DNA of 64,000 bases, taken from positions 124,001-188,000 of the forward strand of contig DAOUCA010000064.1 of the NCBI GenBank assembly GCA_034432375.1, in the 5' to 3' direction. Shown piece after piece: positions 16,187 to 24,532 of the stretch. Position 1 is the first letter of the stretch. Every line of letters begins with the position of its first letter. The notes below the pieces were generated by a model. The model saw nothing but the letters and a program-made list of their open reading frames with translations. It made no database searches and had not been told where the DNA came from. The stretch is from JAHBVH01 sp034432375. GTDB taxonomy: Bacteria > Chloroflexota > Anaerolineae > Caldilineales > Caldilineaceae. The translations under genes and the position numbers were made by a program.

Positions 16187-17440
16187 ATGAAACGAACTCG
16201 CATTATTTTTATTGGCATTATTGCCGCGGCGGTAATTATCGTCGCGGCCTCACTGCTATTGACCCGGGGCAACAATGCCACCGACACGGGGTTCACCCTC
16301 GATCATCAGGCGGACGTGACCATTCGCGTGGTGACGGCGCTGCCGGTGGAGCCGTGGGTCCGCAGCGCCGCCGAACGCTTCAACGCCGGCGATAATCAAG
16401 TTGATGGGGCGAAAGTTACCGTCGACATTGTGGCGCTCGATGGCTTAACCGCGCTCGGTCGCTGGGATCGCAATGACTATGGCGCGCTCCCAGCCGATAC
16501 GCGCCCAGAAGATCTGAGCGAGAGCGAGCAGGCTGCCCTGGCAGATTTCCCCACAGCATGGATCCCCGACAGCCGCTATCTAGTGGAGTTGGCCAACGCC
16601 GCGTACAAAGAGCGTCTTGGGCGCGATGTCTTCTTGACCGATGGCGAATACCGCGCCCGACCGATTGCGATCAGCCTCTTTACCTGGGGTGTCTATGAGA
16701 GCCGGGGTAAGGTGCTGGAAGATCACTTTGGCACAGTTGACTGGGGCACGATCCATGATGCAGCCACGGCCAAGGGGGGCTGGCCCGAATTGGGAGGCGA
16801 TGCGAGTTGGGGCTACTTCAAATTGGTAGTGCCCAATCCAAGCAAAAATGTCGGTGGCCTGGCCGCGATGATTGCGATGGCCGGCGAGTATTATGACCGG
16901 ACGGATATCAGCGTGGAAGATATCACCAATCCCGAGTTTCAAGCTTGGCTCACCGAAACGATGGGCGCCGTCACCGACATTAGCGGCGGCAGCGCCTACA
17001 CCGCCGAAGATTTTGCGCTCTTTGGCTACAGCGTCGGCGATGGCGGGCAACTACTGGAAAGCGACTTGCTACAGAATATGCAGGGTATCGTCACCCGTTG
17101 GGAAGATCCGCTGCGCATCTACTATCCTAAGTACGTAACCTGGTTTGACTTTCCCTTTACGGTTTGGGTGGGGCCGGAGACCAGCGCGTTGCAGAAAAAC
17201 GCAGCGCTCGCCTTCCAGCGTTACCTACTCAGCGACGCCGAACAGCAGGCTGCGCTCGTCTATGGGTTGCGCCCAGCCAACCCCAATGTGCCGGTTGATG
17301 CAACCGAGGATAGTCTCTTTGTGCAGTGGAAAGATCGGGGTGTCCAGGCTGTCGTACCCCGCACTTCGGCCATGCGCAATCCTGACCGCGAGGTCCTGTT
17401 GACGTTGTTACGCTGGTTTGATCTGAATATGGCGCGGTGA
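16187..17440 (+). CDS. Membrane-anchored extracellular solute-binding-like protein
   Basis: The start is placed at ATG 16187 (MKRTRIIFIGIIAAAVIIVAASLLL) because the upstream open frame only reads through the microsatellite array. One N-terminal membrane helix (6-25) acts as a signal anchor; there is no lipobox. The rest resembles type 2 periplasmic binding proteins: VTIRVVTALPVEPWVRSAAERFN near the N-terminus, a mid-domain with WGTIHDAA, and an AALAFQRYLLSDAEQQAAL region near the end typical of iron/sulfate-type binding proteins. No permease or ATPase gene is near, so it probably acts as a sensor or ligand-binding component of the cluster rather than in transport. It is followed after 7 nt by a related VWA protein. 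Confidence 0.75.
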   Translation: MKRTRIIFIGIIAAAVIIVAASLLLTRGNNATDTGFTLDHQADVTIRVVTALPVEPWVRSAAERFNAGDNQVDGAKVTVDIVALDGLTALGRWDRNDYGALPADTRPEDLSESEQAALADFPTAWIPDSRYLVELANAAYKERLGRDVFLTDGEYRARPIAISLFTWGVYESRGKVLEDHFGTVDWGTIHDAATAKGGWPELGGDASWGYFKLVVPNPSKNVGGLAAMIAMAGEYYDRTDISVEDITNPEFQAWLTETMGAVTDISGGSAYTAEDFALFGYSVGDGGQLLESDLLQNMQGIVTRWEDPLRIYYPKYVTWFDFPFTVWVGPETSALQKNAALAFQRYLLSDAEQQAALVYGLRPANPNVPVDATEDSLFVQWKDRGVQAVVPRTSAMRNPDREVLLTLLRWFDLNMAR

Positions 17441-17447
17441 GGCGAAG

Positions 17448-19232
17448 ATGAATAAACAGATACGCAAGCGCGCAGAGCAGCAGAGTAAACAGCGGCGTCA
17501 GATCATTGGGTTGGCGGTCGTGGCGGCGATCTTTGGCCTGGTTTTCTGTGGCATTATCACGGTGAATGTCAGCAATTGGGTGGGTGGCTTTTTTGGCAAT
17601 GATCGCACAGACGAGCCGGCAGCAGAGCGGTTGGTCTGGTCGGCAGAGAGCGCCGAACTAACAATTGCCGCCTCACCGTTAATGGCACCCGTGCTAACCG
17701 ACCTGGCCACGACCTTTAACGACCAAGCCATCAACACTGACGACGGCGAACGCATGAGCGTGCAGATCGTTGCATTGGAGCCGGCCAAGATGGTCGATGC
17801 GGCCTTGGCCCGTCCCAACTTTCAAGCTATCTCGCCGGACAGCAGCCTCTGGATCGACCGGCTAGAAAATCGCTGGCAGGCACAGAATAGCCAAACAGCA
17901 CAAGAAGGCATTGTACCAGTTGGCCAACAGCGTACGAGTGGGCAGATCCGCTACGCGGTGAGCCCCGTGGTGATCGTGGCGTGGGAGAGTGTTGCGCGCG
18001 ATTTGGGCTGGCCAGACAAAGCAGTCGGTTGGCAGACGATTCAGCAGAAGGCGACCGCCGATCCAAATTTCAAATGGAACCACGCCAGTACGGATACGGC
18101 CAGCGGTCTGCTGGCAACCTTGGCGGAGTTCTATGCTGGATCTGGGTTGACCCGTGGTCTCACCGAAGAGGTGGCCACGGCGCAGAGCACGCTCGACTAT
18201 GTACAAGCGGTCGAGAGCACCGTTCGTTTTTACGGTGAAGGCGAAGAGGTGATCCTCCAGCACTTGGCTGATGAAGGTCGCGGCTTTCTCGATGCCTTTG
18301 TCGCCCAGGAGCGGGTGGTCATTGAGTGGAATCGGCAGCAATCCAGCGAGCGGCTTGTCGCCATCTATCCGGCGGAAGGGGCCTTGTGGACCGACCATCC
18401 ACTGGCGCTGCTCGAATTGGGTGCACCGAGCGATGATCTGGCGGTTACCGATAACCAACGGCTGACTTATCAGGCGTTTACAAAGTACCTGCTCGATAAA
18501 GCAGCCCAAAGCACGCTGCTGACTGCTGGCTACCGACCTGCGGATCTGAGTATCGACCTGGGCAGCAACGATAGCCCGTTCGCCAACACCGACGCCGTCG
18601 ACTGGCGGCAGCCGCAGACAACCTTGCAGATGCCGCCGCCTGCCGTGGTCGAAGTGGTGCAAAACTCATGGTACTATACCAAACGACCGACCAACGTCTA
18701 TCTGGTTGTCGACACCAGTGGCAGCATGGCCGAGGGCGACAAATTGGCCCGCACGCAAGAGGCCCTGCGCGCCTTTGTCGAACAGATCAAAGGGCAGCGC
18801 GACCAGCTTGGGTTGGTTGACTTTGCCAGTGGCATCAAAGGCTTTACGCCGCTGCGAACCCTTGACGACGGTGTGCGTAACGATCTGCTCCAGCAAATAG
18901 ATGATCTGCAAGCGGATGGCGGGACGGCGCTAATCGATGCCGTCTATGACACGACCAGTGATCTTTTGGCCAACGGTGACCCCGAAGCGATTAACGCGGT
19001 GGTCGTCATGACCGATGGCCAAGAGAACGAGAGCAACCACACGCTCGACGAGTTGCAGCAGTTAATGCACGGCCATCCCGAGCAGCGGCTGGTTATCTTC
19101 ACCGTTGCCTTTGGCGACGATGCCGATGAGGATCTGCTTCAAGCGATTGCCGAGATTGGTGCCGGTCAAATGCGGCGGGCCAACGCAACGGATATTGAAG
19201 AGTTATATCGGATCATTTCTACATACTTTTAG
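17448..19232 (+). CDS. Membrane protein with binding-protein-like region and C-terminal VWA domain
   Basis: It begins 7 nt after the previous stop with GGCGAAG before the ATG. A basic N-terminus is followed by one membrane helix (about 20-42). Residues 60-380 form a binding-protein-like region (LTIAASPLMAPVLTDLATTFND, VVIVAWESVARDLGW), similar in layout to the 16187 protein. A von Willebrand factor A domain runs from about 415 to the end with a full MIDAS: Asp422-x-Ser424-x-Ser426, Thr493 and Asp523. The whole ectodomain is predicted to face outside. VWA domains with metal sites bind protein ligands, so it may couple ligand sensing to assembly with SPFH and PspA partners. The exact function is unknown. 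Confidence 0.82.
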   Translation: MNKQIRKRAEQQSKQRRQIIGLAVVAAIFGLVFCGIITVNVSNWVGGFFGNDRTDEPAAERLVWSAESAELTIAASPLMAPVLTDLATTFNDQAINTDDGERMSVQIVALEPAKMVDAALARPNFQAISPDSSLWIDRLENRWQAQNSQTAQEGIVPVGQQRTSGQIRYAVSPVVIVAWESVARDLGWPDKAVGWQTIQQKATADPNFKWNHASTDTASGLLATLAEFYAGSGLTRGLTEEVATAQSTLDYVQAVESTVRFYGEGEEVILQHLADEGRGFLDAFVAQERVVIEWNRQQSSERLVAIYPAEGALWTDHPLALLELGAPSDDLAVTDNQRLTYQAFTKYLLDKAAQSTLLTAGYRPADLSIDLGSNDSPFANTDAVDWRQPQTTLQMPPPAVVEVVQNSWYYTKRPTNVYLVVDTSGSMAEGDKLARTQEALRAFVEQIKGQRDQLGLVDFASGIKGFTPLRTLDDGVRNDLLQQIDDLQADGGTALIDAVYDTTSDLLANGDPEAINAVVVMTDGQENESNHTLDELQQLMHGHPEQRLVIFTVAFGDDADEDLLQAIAEIGAGQMRRANATDIEELYRIISTYF

Positions 19233-19237
19233 GACGT

Positions 19238-19270
19238 GTTGCGTTTTTCGTGAACGGTGACCGGATCTTG
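19238..19270 (+). repeat. Dispersed 33-bp repeat, divergent copy
   Basis: GTTGCGTTTTTCGTGAACGG.. matches the 33-bp repeat at 24399-24431 at 26 of 33 positions without gaps. It starts 6 nt after the stop of the VWA gene and precedes the 7-bp tandem array, whose unit is its reverse complement in the GTGTTGCG part. Confidence 0.5.
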
Positions 19271-19304
19271 GCGCGTTGGGTGGATCTTTAGGATTCAGGC
19301 CAAG

Positions 19305-19408
19305 CGCAACACGCAACACGCAACACGCAACACGCAACACGCAACACGCAACACGCAACACGCAACACGCAACACGCAACACGCAACACGCAACACGCAA
19401 CACGCAAC
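19305..19408 (+). repeat. Tandem array of the heptamer CGCAACA (about 15 copies)
   Basis: The 104-bp stretch is a perfect repetition of CGCAACA with a partial last copy, ending 8 nt before the ATG at 19417. It replaces the place where a ribosome binding site would be expected. Seven is not a multiple of three, so copy-number changes would shift any frame read through it and would change promoter or leader spacing. Short relatives (ACGCAACACGCAACACG) occur near 33368-33387. Confidence 0.9.
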
Positions 19409-19416
19409 GACTAATT

Positions 19417-20247
19417 ATGGCAACCATACGGACCAAACTACAAACCGAAGCACAAAGCGCCATTTTGCAATATGCCCTCTTCCGCTGGGAGAGTGGTGTC
19501 ATTGTGGCACTAACGATTGTGCTCTTTTTCTTGCTGCGGCGGCCATTCTTCTGGTGGCCCCCTTTTGGCTGGCCGCTGTTGGGCCTGGTGGCGCTGGTCT
19601 TACTGGTCTATTCCAGTTTAAACGATGCGGAAACCAATGCACGCGTGCTGCTCGATCTCTTTCAAGAGCAATTTGATCCCAGGTCGATTCGCGACAAAGA
19701 GTTGCGCAAAGATATAGAGATGGCGCTAGCTTACCAACGGCGCATCGAGACCGAAGTCCACAAACAGCGGGAAGGGCTCATCCGCGATCGGCTCGAAGAG
19801 ACAGCCAACCAAATCACCGAGTGGTTGAGCAATATCTATCAACTGGCCGGGCGTGTCGACAGTTATCGCAGCGACGATCTCCTGGCACAGGAACGGGCCG
19901 CGTTGCCCAAAGAGTTGGAACGGCTCACGGCGCAGCGCAAATTTGAGTCCAATGCGACACTCCAGGCACAGCTTGATGAGGTAATTGCGGGCAAGGGCAA
20001 ACATTGGCAATCGCTACGTGAGTTGGATGCGCGCATGCAACAGGCGACCCTGCAATTGGAACAGAGTTTGACGGCGTTGGCGACGGTTTATAGCCAGGTC
20101 CAACTGATCGATGCGCAGAGTATCAACAGTGGCAACGCCGAGCGACTACAGGATGATATTCGCGAGCAGGTCGAACGATTGAACGATCTGGTGGCGAGCA
20201 TCAACGAAGTGTACGGCAACAGCCACAGCAAACCATTTGGAACTTAA
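19417..20247 (+). CDS. Two-helix membrane protein with cytoplasmic coiled coil
   Basis: The start is set at ATG 19417 (MATIRTKLQTEAQSAIL), directly after the heptamer array; a TTG at 19276 would translate the array and is unlikely. The 276-residue protein has two close membrane segments (about 29-43 and 48-65, with RRPFFWWPPFGWP between) followed by about 200 residues of charged coiled coil (EMALAYQRRIETEVHKQREGL, LDARMQQATLQLEQSL). No family was recognised. It lies 3 nt before the binding lipoprotein and 184 nt after the VWA gene, and probably belongs to the envelope complex. No clear ribosome binding site is seen, so expression may depend on the array. Confidence 0.72.
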   Translation: MATIRTKLQTEAQSAILQYALFRWESGVIVALTIVLFFLLRRPFFWWPPFGWPLLGLVALVLLVYSSLNDAETNARVLLDLFQEQFDPRSIRDKELRKDIEMALAYQRRIETEVHKQREGLIRDRLEETANQITEWLSNIYQLAGRVDSYRSDDLLAQERAALPKELERLTAQRKFESNATLQAQLDEVIAGKGKHWQSLRELDARMQQATLQLEQSLTALATVYSQVQLIDAQSINSGNAERLQDDIREQVERLNDLVASINEVYGNSHSKPFGT

Positions 20248-20250
20248 TCG

Positions 20251-21390
20251 ATGCAGAAACGACTTTTTCTTACTCTATTTGTACTGATCGCCCTCGTCCT
20301 CAACGGCTGTGGCGGTGACAGCAGTGCACCAACCAAGGGCGATGCCATTGTCTTTGTCGCCGTGCCATTGAGCGGCTTTCAAGCCAACGGTGGGCAGACC
20401 GTATTGGGTGGGGTACGTCTGGCGGCGGAGGAGCTTAATCGAACCGGTGGCCTGCTTGGCTACCGCGTTATCGTCCGCCCATTGGATGATGAATCGGACA
20501 GTGATGTTGCCGTATCACAGGTGGATAAAATTCAGAGCGCCATTGCCGGCGGCGAACAGGTATTGGGCGTAATTGGCCACTTGAACAGCGGCCAGACGTT
20601 GGCTGCAATGGAATACTATAAAACGATGCCGGTAGTCGTCATCACGCCGACGGCATCGGAGCAAAGTCTGACGGAGCGAGGCTACACCAATTTCTTTCGG
20701 GTCAACGCCAACGATGCCGTGCAGGCAACGGTGGACGCAGCGTTTCTCGTCAACACGCTCAACGCGCAACGCGTTGCAGTTGTCCATAATGACACCGAAT
20801 ATGGCCGCGGCTTGGCCAATTCGTTACAGGAAAATTTGCGCACACTCGGCGCTGAAATTGCGCTCAATTTGGAGGTGACCGAAGGGCAGGCACGCTATGT
20901 TGATGAAGTAGCGCAGATCCAAGCGGCCAATGCCGATGCGCTCTTCTACGCCGGCTACGAGATCGAAACGCCTTACTTACGGGCTGAGCTTGCCGACGCC
21001 GGTGTCGACCTGCCGATGTTGGCCAGCGATGGTGCCTTCCTCGCCGCCACGATCGATGAATCGAATGGCACAGCCGAAGGGATGTATGTCAGCGCCTTTG
21101 CGCCCAGCCCCCGCAACGCGGCCGATGCGCAGTGGTTTGAGGCTTATCAGGCGGTTGAGTATCGCAACCCCGACACCTATTCGGTCAACGGTTATGTTGC
21201 CATGCAGGTGCTGGCGGATGGTGTGCAAAAAGCTGATTCGCTGCAAGCCGATGCCGTCGCGCAGGCGATCCGCAGCAATGCCTTGGATACAATTTTAGAT
21301 CCGTTGCGTTTTGATGAGCATGGCGATCTGGTCGATCCACAGATCTGGATCTATCAGGTGGTAAATGGAGAATTTCAGCAGGTTCAATAA
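20251..21390 (+). CDS. Binding lipoprotein of the Leu/Ile/Val-binding family
   Basis: A lipoprotein signal ends in LNGC (Cys20). The mature part has the type 1 binding-protein fold signature: DAIVFVAVPLSGFQANGGQTVLGGVRLAAEELN, VLGVIGHLNSGQTLAAMEYY and VAVVHNDTEYGRGLANSLQENL. It starts 3 nt after the coiled-coil gene. No permease or ATPase genes follow, so it may serve as the sensor of the SPFH/PspA/VWA cluster rather than as a transporter part; this is inference from context. The ligand is unknown. This closes the six-gene cluster; no terminator hairpin was found after it. Confidence 0.82.
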   Translation: MQKRLFLTLFVLIALVLNGCGGDSSAPTKGDAIVFVAVPLSGFQANGGQTVLGGVRLAAEELNRTGGLLGYRVIVRPLDDESDSDVAVSQVDKIQSAIAGGEQVLGVIGHLNSGQTLAAMEYYKTMPVVVITPTASEQSLTERGYTNFFRVNANDAVQATVDAAFLVNTLNAQRVAVVHNDTEYGRGLANSLQENLRTLGAEIALNLEVTEGQARYVDEVAQIQAANADALFYAGYEIETPYLRAELADAGVDLPMLASDGAFLAATIDESNGTAEGMYVSAFAPSPRNAADAQWFEAYQAVEYRNPDTYSVNGYVAMQVLADGVQKADSLQADAVAQAIRSNALDTILDPLRFDEHGDLVDPQIWIYQVVNGEFQQVQ

Positions 21391-21445
21391 AGTTAGTTTT
21401 TGGCGGGACAAGAAACCAGCATAAAAAACGAAAGCCCCAATTCGT

Positions 21446-22390
21446 ATGGCAAAATATGATGCCGGCAGCAAAACTGTTATTCACCTTTACAATCAAGCAT
21501 GGACCGAGTGGGTATTACAAGAGCAACAGATACAGGTGCAAGAAGAGCTGTCGGGTGAATTTCAGATCATCGCCCGACGCAATGATTCACTGCTCAAGGT
21601 AACTGGTCGTGATGGCCCATTTCTGTCGCTAACGGAACTGCAATTTGCCTACGATAACACGATGGACAAACGGTTGGCGATCTATAAATTGCTAGCTGAA
21701 CAGAAATATGGGCTAAATGCGTTTGTCACCGTTGTTTTTTTCCTGCCACCACCGGAAGATGAGATTATACCATTGTCCTATCATCATGAATTTATGGGAC
21801 AGATGGTCCACCTTGATTTCCAGATCATCAAAATTTGGGAATTGGATGCAGAAGCAGTTTTGCGCTATGATAACCCAATGTTGCTGCCCTTCGTACCATT
21901 AATGCATGGCGGAGGGTCAGAACGGATCGTGCGCCGTTGTGCAACCCGTATCCGGCAACAACCGGTGGCAGAAGCTGCGGAGCTAGAGGCAATTTTAGCA
22001 ATTTTTGCCGGCTATGTGTTAAATGTACAAGCAATTAGATCAATTCTGAGGTGGGAAATGACAATTATACAAGAATCCCCGATCATTCAGGAATTAAAAA
22101 ACATTTGGACGGAAGAACTAAAAGATTTATGGTTTGAAGAAGGTCGTGAAGAAGGTCGTGAAGAAGGTCGCGAAGCGACACTAGCCGTTTTCCGCGGCAT
22201 GATTGCCTTTCGATTTAACGTTGCAGAGGAGCATTTCGACGACCTGCTTACCAAGCTTGATTTATCCGATCTGACCCAATTAAAAAGCAGTCTCGTTCAC
22301 GCGCAATCGCTCAGTGAGTTTGCGCAAGCGCTACAGCAACTTGCGCAAGCCCACCAGAACGAATCAAGTGTATTCAAAGATCAGTCGTAG
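21446..22390 (+). CDS. Rpn/YhgA-like PD-(D/E)XK nuclease family protein
   Basis: The 314-residue protein resembles the Rpn family in its N-terminal half: LLKVTGRDGPFLSLTELQFAYDNTMDKRLAIYKLLAE contains an E-x-Q form of the catalytic PD-(D/E)XK motif, with the hydrophobic strand LNAFVTVVFFLPP after it. The C-terminal half carries a tandem EEGREEGREEGRE segment encoded by a 12-bp repeat (about 22134-22171) and a helical end common in these proteins. Family members promote recombination or act in phage defence. It is AT-richer than the neighbouring cluster and ends in a 17-bp tail-to-tail overlap with galT. Activity is not proven. Confidence 0.7.
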   Translation: MAKYDAGSKTVIHLYNQAWTEWVLQEQQIQVQEELSGEFQIIARRNDSLLKVTGRDGPFLSLTELQFAYDNTMDKRLAIYKLLAEQKYGLNAFVTVVFFLPPPEDEIIPLSYHHEFMGQMVHLDFQIIKIWELDAEAVLRYDNPMLLPFVPLMHGGGSERIVRRCATRIRQQPVAEAAELEAILAIFAGYVLNVQAIRSILRWEMTIIQESPIIQELKNIWTEELKDLWFEEGREEGREEGREATLAVFRGMIAFRFNVAEEHFDDLLTKLDLSDLTQLKSSLVHAQSLSEFAQALQQLAQAHQNESSVFKDQS

Positions 22391-23438
22391 ATGTTTTGTA
22401 ATGGACTTCACGCTGTGCGCGTAACCGATCAGCGGCCTGCTCCGCCGTGATATCGCGCTGTGGGTTGCCCAATAGCTCATAGCCCACCATGAATTTTTTC
22501 ACCGTAGCCGAACGCAGCAGCGGCGGGTAGAAGTGGGCGTGCAATTGCCAATGGGAATGGTGGTCGCCGTCGGTCGGTTGGCCGTGCCAGCCCATCGAAT
22601 AGGGGAAACTCGTCTCGAAGAGGTTGTCATAGCGGGTGAGCAGCCGCTTGAGCAGATCGGCGAGGTCGGTCCGCTCATCGTCAGTGAGATCAGGTAATTG
22701 GACGACGGGGCGGCGGGGTAGCACCATCGTCTCAAAGGGCCAGACGGCCCAATACGGAACCAGCCCGACCCAATGGTCGTTTTCGACCACAATGCGTTCC
22801 CCAGCAGCCAACTCAGCTTGCAGATAGTCGAGCAGCAAAGGGCTACCCTTTGCTGTGTAATAGGAGCGCTGTTGTGCTTCTTCCTTGGCCGGCTCCTGTG
22901 GCACGGTGTGGTTGGCCCAGAGTTGGCCGTGGGGGTGGGGGTTGGAACAGCCCATGACCGCGCCTTTATTTTCAAAGAGCTGGACATAGTTGATGTCGGG
23001 TAAACTGCCAAGTTCGGTGATCTGCTCGGCCCAGACATCAATCACTTGGCGAATATCACGCACTGCCATCTCTGGTAAAGTGAGGTCATGGCGCGGGCTA
23101 AAGCAGATCACGCGGGCACGCCCCGTTTCGGCCTCGGCTTGGAAAAAGTCTCCCTGTGAGACATCCCCTTGTGGTCCTTCCGGCAGCAGCGCCGCAAAGT
23201 CATTTTCAAAGACAAACGTGCTACTATATTGCGGATTGTGTTTGCCACCGGCGCGTTCATTGCCGGGGCAGAGATAGCAGGTGGGATCATAGGCAGATCG
23301 CTGCTCGGGCGGCGTCTTTTCGACTTGACCCTGCCACGGGCGTTTGGTGCGGTGGGGCGAGACGAGTACCCATTCGCCGGTAAGCAGATTTCTGCGCCGG
23401 TGGGGATGCTCGGTAGGATCGAAGGACAGGGTTGTCAT
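22374..23438 (-). CDS. galT: Galactose-1-phosphate uridylyltransferase
   Basis: At 354 residues this is the usual length for GalT. It has the catalytic His-Pro-His-Gly-Gln motif in GCSNPHPHGQLW (about residue 165-175), the N-terminal RRNLLTGEWVLVSPHRTKRPWQG segment, and Cys residues in TCYLCPGNERA that bind metal in this family. It transfers UMP between UDP-glucose and galactose 1-phosphate in the Leloir pathway, in the cytoplasm. Its ATG overlaps the stop of the upstream ROK kinase gene (ATGA), so both are translated from one message. No galK or galE is next to it. Confidence 0.93.
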   Translation of the reverse strand: MTTLSFDPTEHPHRRRNLLTGEWVLVSPHRTKRPWQGQVEKTPPEQRSAYDPTCYLCPGNERAGGKHNPQYSSTFVFENDFAALLPEGPQGDVSQGDFFQAEAETGRARVICFSPRHDLTLPEMAVRDIRQVIDVWAEQITELGSLPDINYVQLFENKGAVMGCSNPHPHGQLWANHTVPQEPAKEEAQQRSYYTAKGSPLLLDYLQAELAAGERIVVENDHWVGLVPYWAVWPFETMVLPRRPVVQLPDLTDDERTDLADLLKRLLTRYDNLFETSFPYSMGWHGQPTDGDHHSHWQLHAHFYPPLLRSATVKKFMVGYELLGNPQRDITAEQAADRLRAQREVHYKTSTTDL

Positions 23439-24331
23439 CGTTCCTCCGCGGCATTCTGTGCTAGCGCAATGGCACCAAGGACACCGGCGCGGCTGCCCAA
23501 CCCAGGCGGCACAATATAGCTGTCCATATTTTCGATGATCTGGGCGGACTGAATATAGCCGTTGAGCATGGTATAGACATTATTGTGGATCAGCGGGAAG
23601 AGTTGCTGCTGATCCATGACACCGCCCCCCATGATGATGCGCTGCGGCGAGAGGGTGCAGATAATCGAAACCAGCCCATAAGCGAGGTAGTGCGCTTCCA
23701 GTTCCCACGCAGGGTGTTCGGAAGTCAGATTTTCGGCACGCGTCTGCCAGCGTCCTTCGATCGCAGGGCCGGCGGCCAAGCCTTCCCAGCAGTCGCCATG
23801 ATAAGGGCAGAAGCCAGCATAGGGATCGGCATCCCAGTTGTGAGGCACCGGCATGTGACCCATCTCTGGGTGGACCAGGCCATGCATCAGGTTACCGTTG
23901 ACCATGCCCCCACCACCCAAGCCTGTCCCAATCGTGAGATAGACAAAGGTATCGAGCCCTTGCGCGGCCCCCCAGCGATGTTCACCGAGTGCGGCACCAT
24001 TGACATCGGTATCAAAACCGACCGGTACCCCAAGCGCCCGGCGCAATGGGCCAGCAAAATCGGTCTGTGCCCAATGGGGTTTCGGGGTTGTCGTAACGTA
24101 GCCAAAGGTGGGCGAGGCTGGATTGGGATCAACCGGGCCAAAGGAGGCGACACCGATCGCCGCAATCGGCCCGTTAGCGCTGTGCATCTGAAAAAAGTCA
24201 ATTGCCTGTTGGATATTTTCGGCAGGCGTCGTTGTGGGGAAGCGGGTTTCGGCACGGATATCATCTGGCCCGGAACCAATGGCACAGACAAATTTGGTGC
24301 CGCCCGCTTCAATACCGCCAAATAATTGCAT
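23435..24331 (-). CDS. ROK family sugar kinase, fructokinase type
   Basis: The sequence begins MQLFGGIEAGGTKFVCAIG, very close to the N-terminus of ROK fructokinases, and has the zinc-binding ROK signature GFCPYHGDCWEGLAAGPA around residues 170-190 and the sugar-binding HPEMGHMPV region. The 298-residue length fits. It should phosphorylate fructose or a related hexose with ATP in the cytoplasm. It overlaps galT by 4 nt (ATGA), forming a sugar-phosphate operon on the minus strand. Substrate choice between fructose, glucose and mannose cannot be fixed from sequence alone. Confidence 0.88.
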   Translation of the reverse strand: MQLFGGIEAGGTKFVCAIGSGPDDIRAETRFPTTTPAENIQQAIDFFQMHSANGPIAAIGVASFGPVDPNPASPTFGYVTTTPKPHWAQTDFAGPLRRALGVPVGFDTDVNGAALGEHRWGAAQGLDTFVYLTIGTGLGGGGMVNGNLMHGLVHPEMGHMPVPHNWDADPYAGFCPYHGDCWEGLAAGPAIEGRWQTRAENLTSEHPAWELEAHYLAYGLVSIICTLSPQRIIMGGGVMDQQQLFPLIHNNVYTMLNGYIQSAQIIENMDSYIVPPGLGSRAGVLGAIALAQNAAEER

Positions 24332-24398
24332 AGGGTTCCTTGTCCTTCTAATGTTAATGGTGCGCTGACCGTTTTATGGAAATCTGTTGCTGGCGCGT

Positions 24399-24431
24399 GT
24401 TGCGTATTGCGTGTACTGGAACTGGATCTTG
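24399..24431 (+). repeat. Dispersed 33-bp repeat
   Basis: GTTGCGTATTGCGTGTACTG followed by GAACTGGATCTTG. It matches 41711-41743 at 30 of 33 positions and 19238-19270 at 26 of 33. It lies between the ROK kinase and radical SAM genes. Confidence 0.6.
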
Positions 24432-24532
24432 TATGTACTGAGCTGTGCCATAAAGCATCATTTTTACTCGTATACAAAATGATATGATGTGCTGCAGCGG
24501 AGTATAGAAATGAGTAGCAATCGGAACGTTGG

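Noticed and set aside
19305..19408. CRISPR-like repeat array
   Set aside because: The unit is only 7 bp with no spacers; this is a simple tandem repeat.
23585..24325. 246-codon plus-strand open frame
   Set aside because: It lies fully antisense to the ROK kinase, which has clear zinc and substrate motifs.
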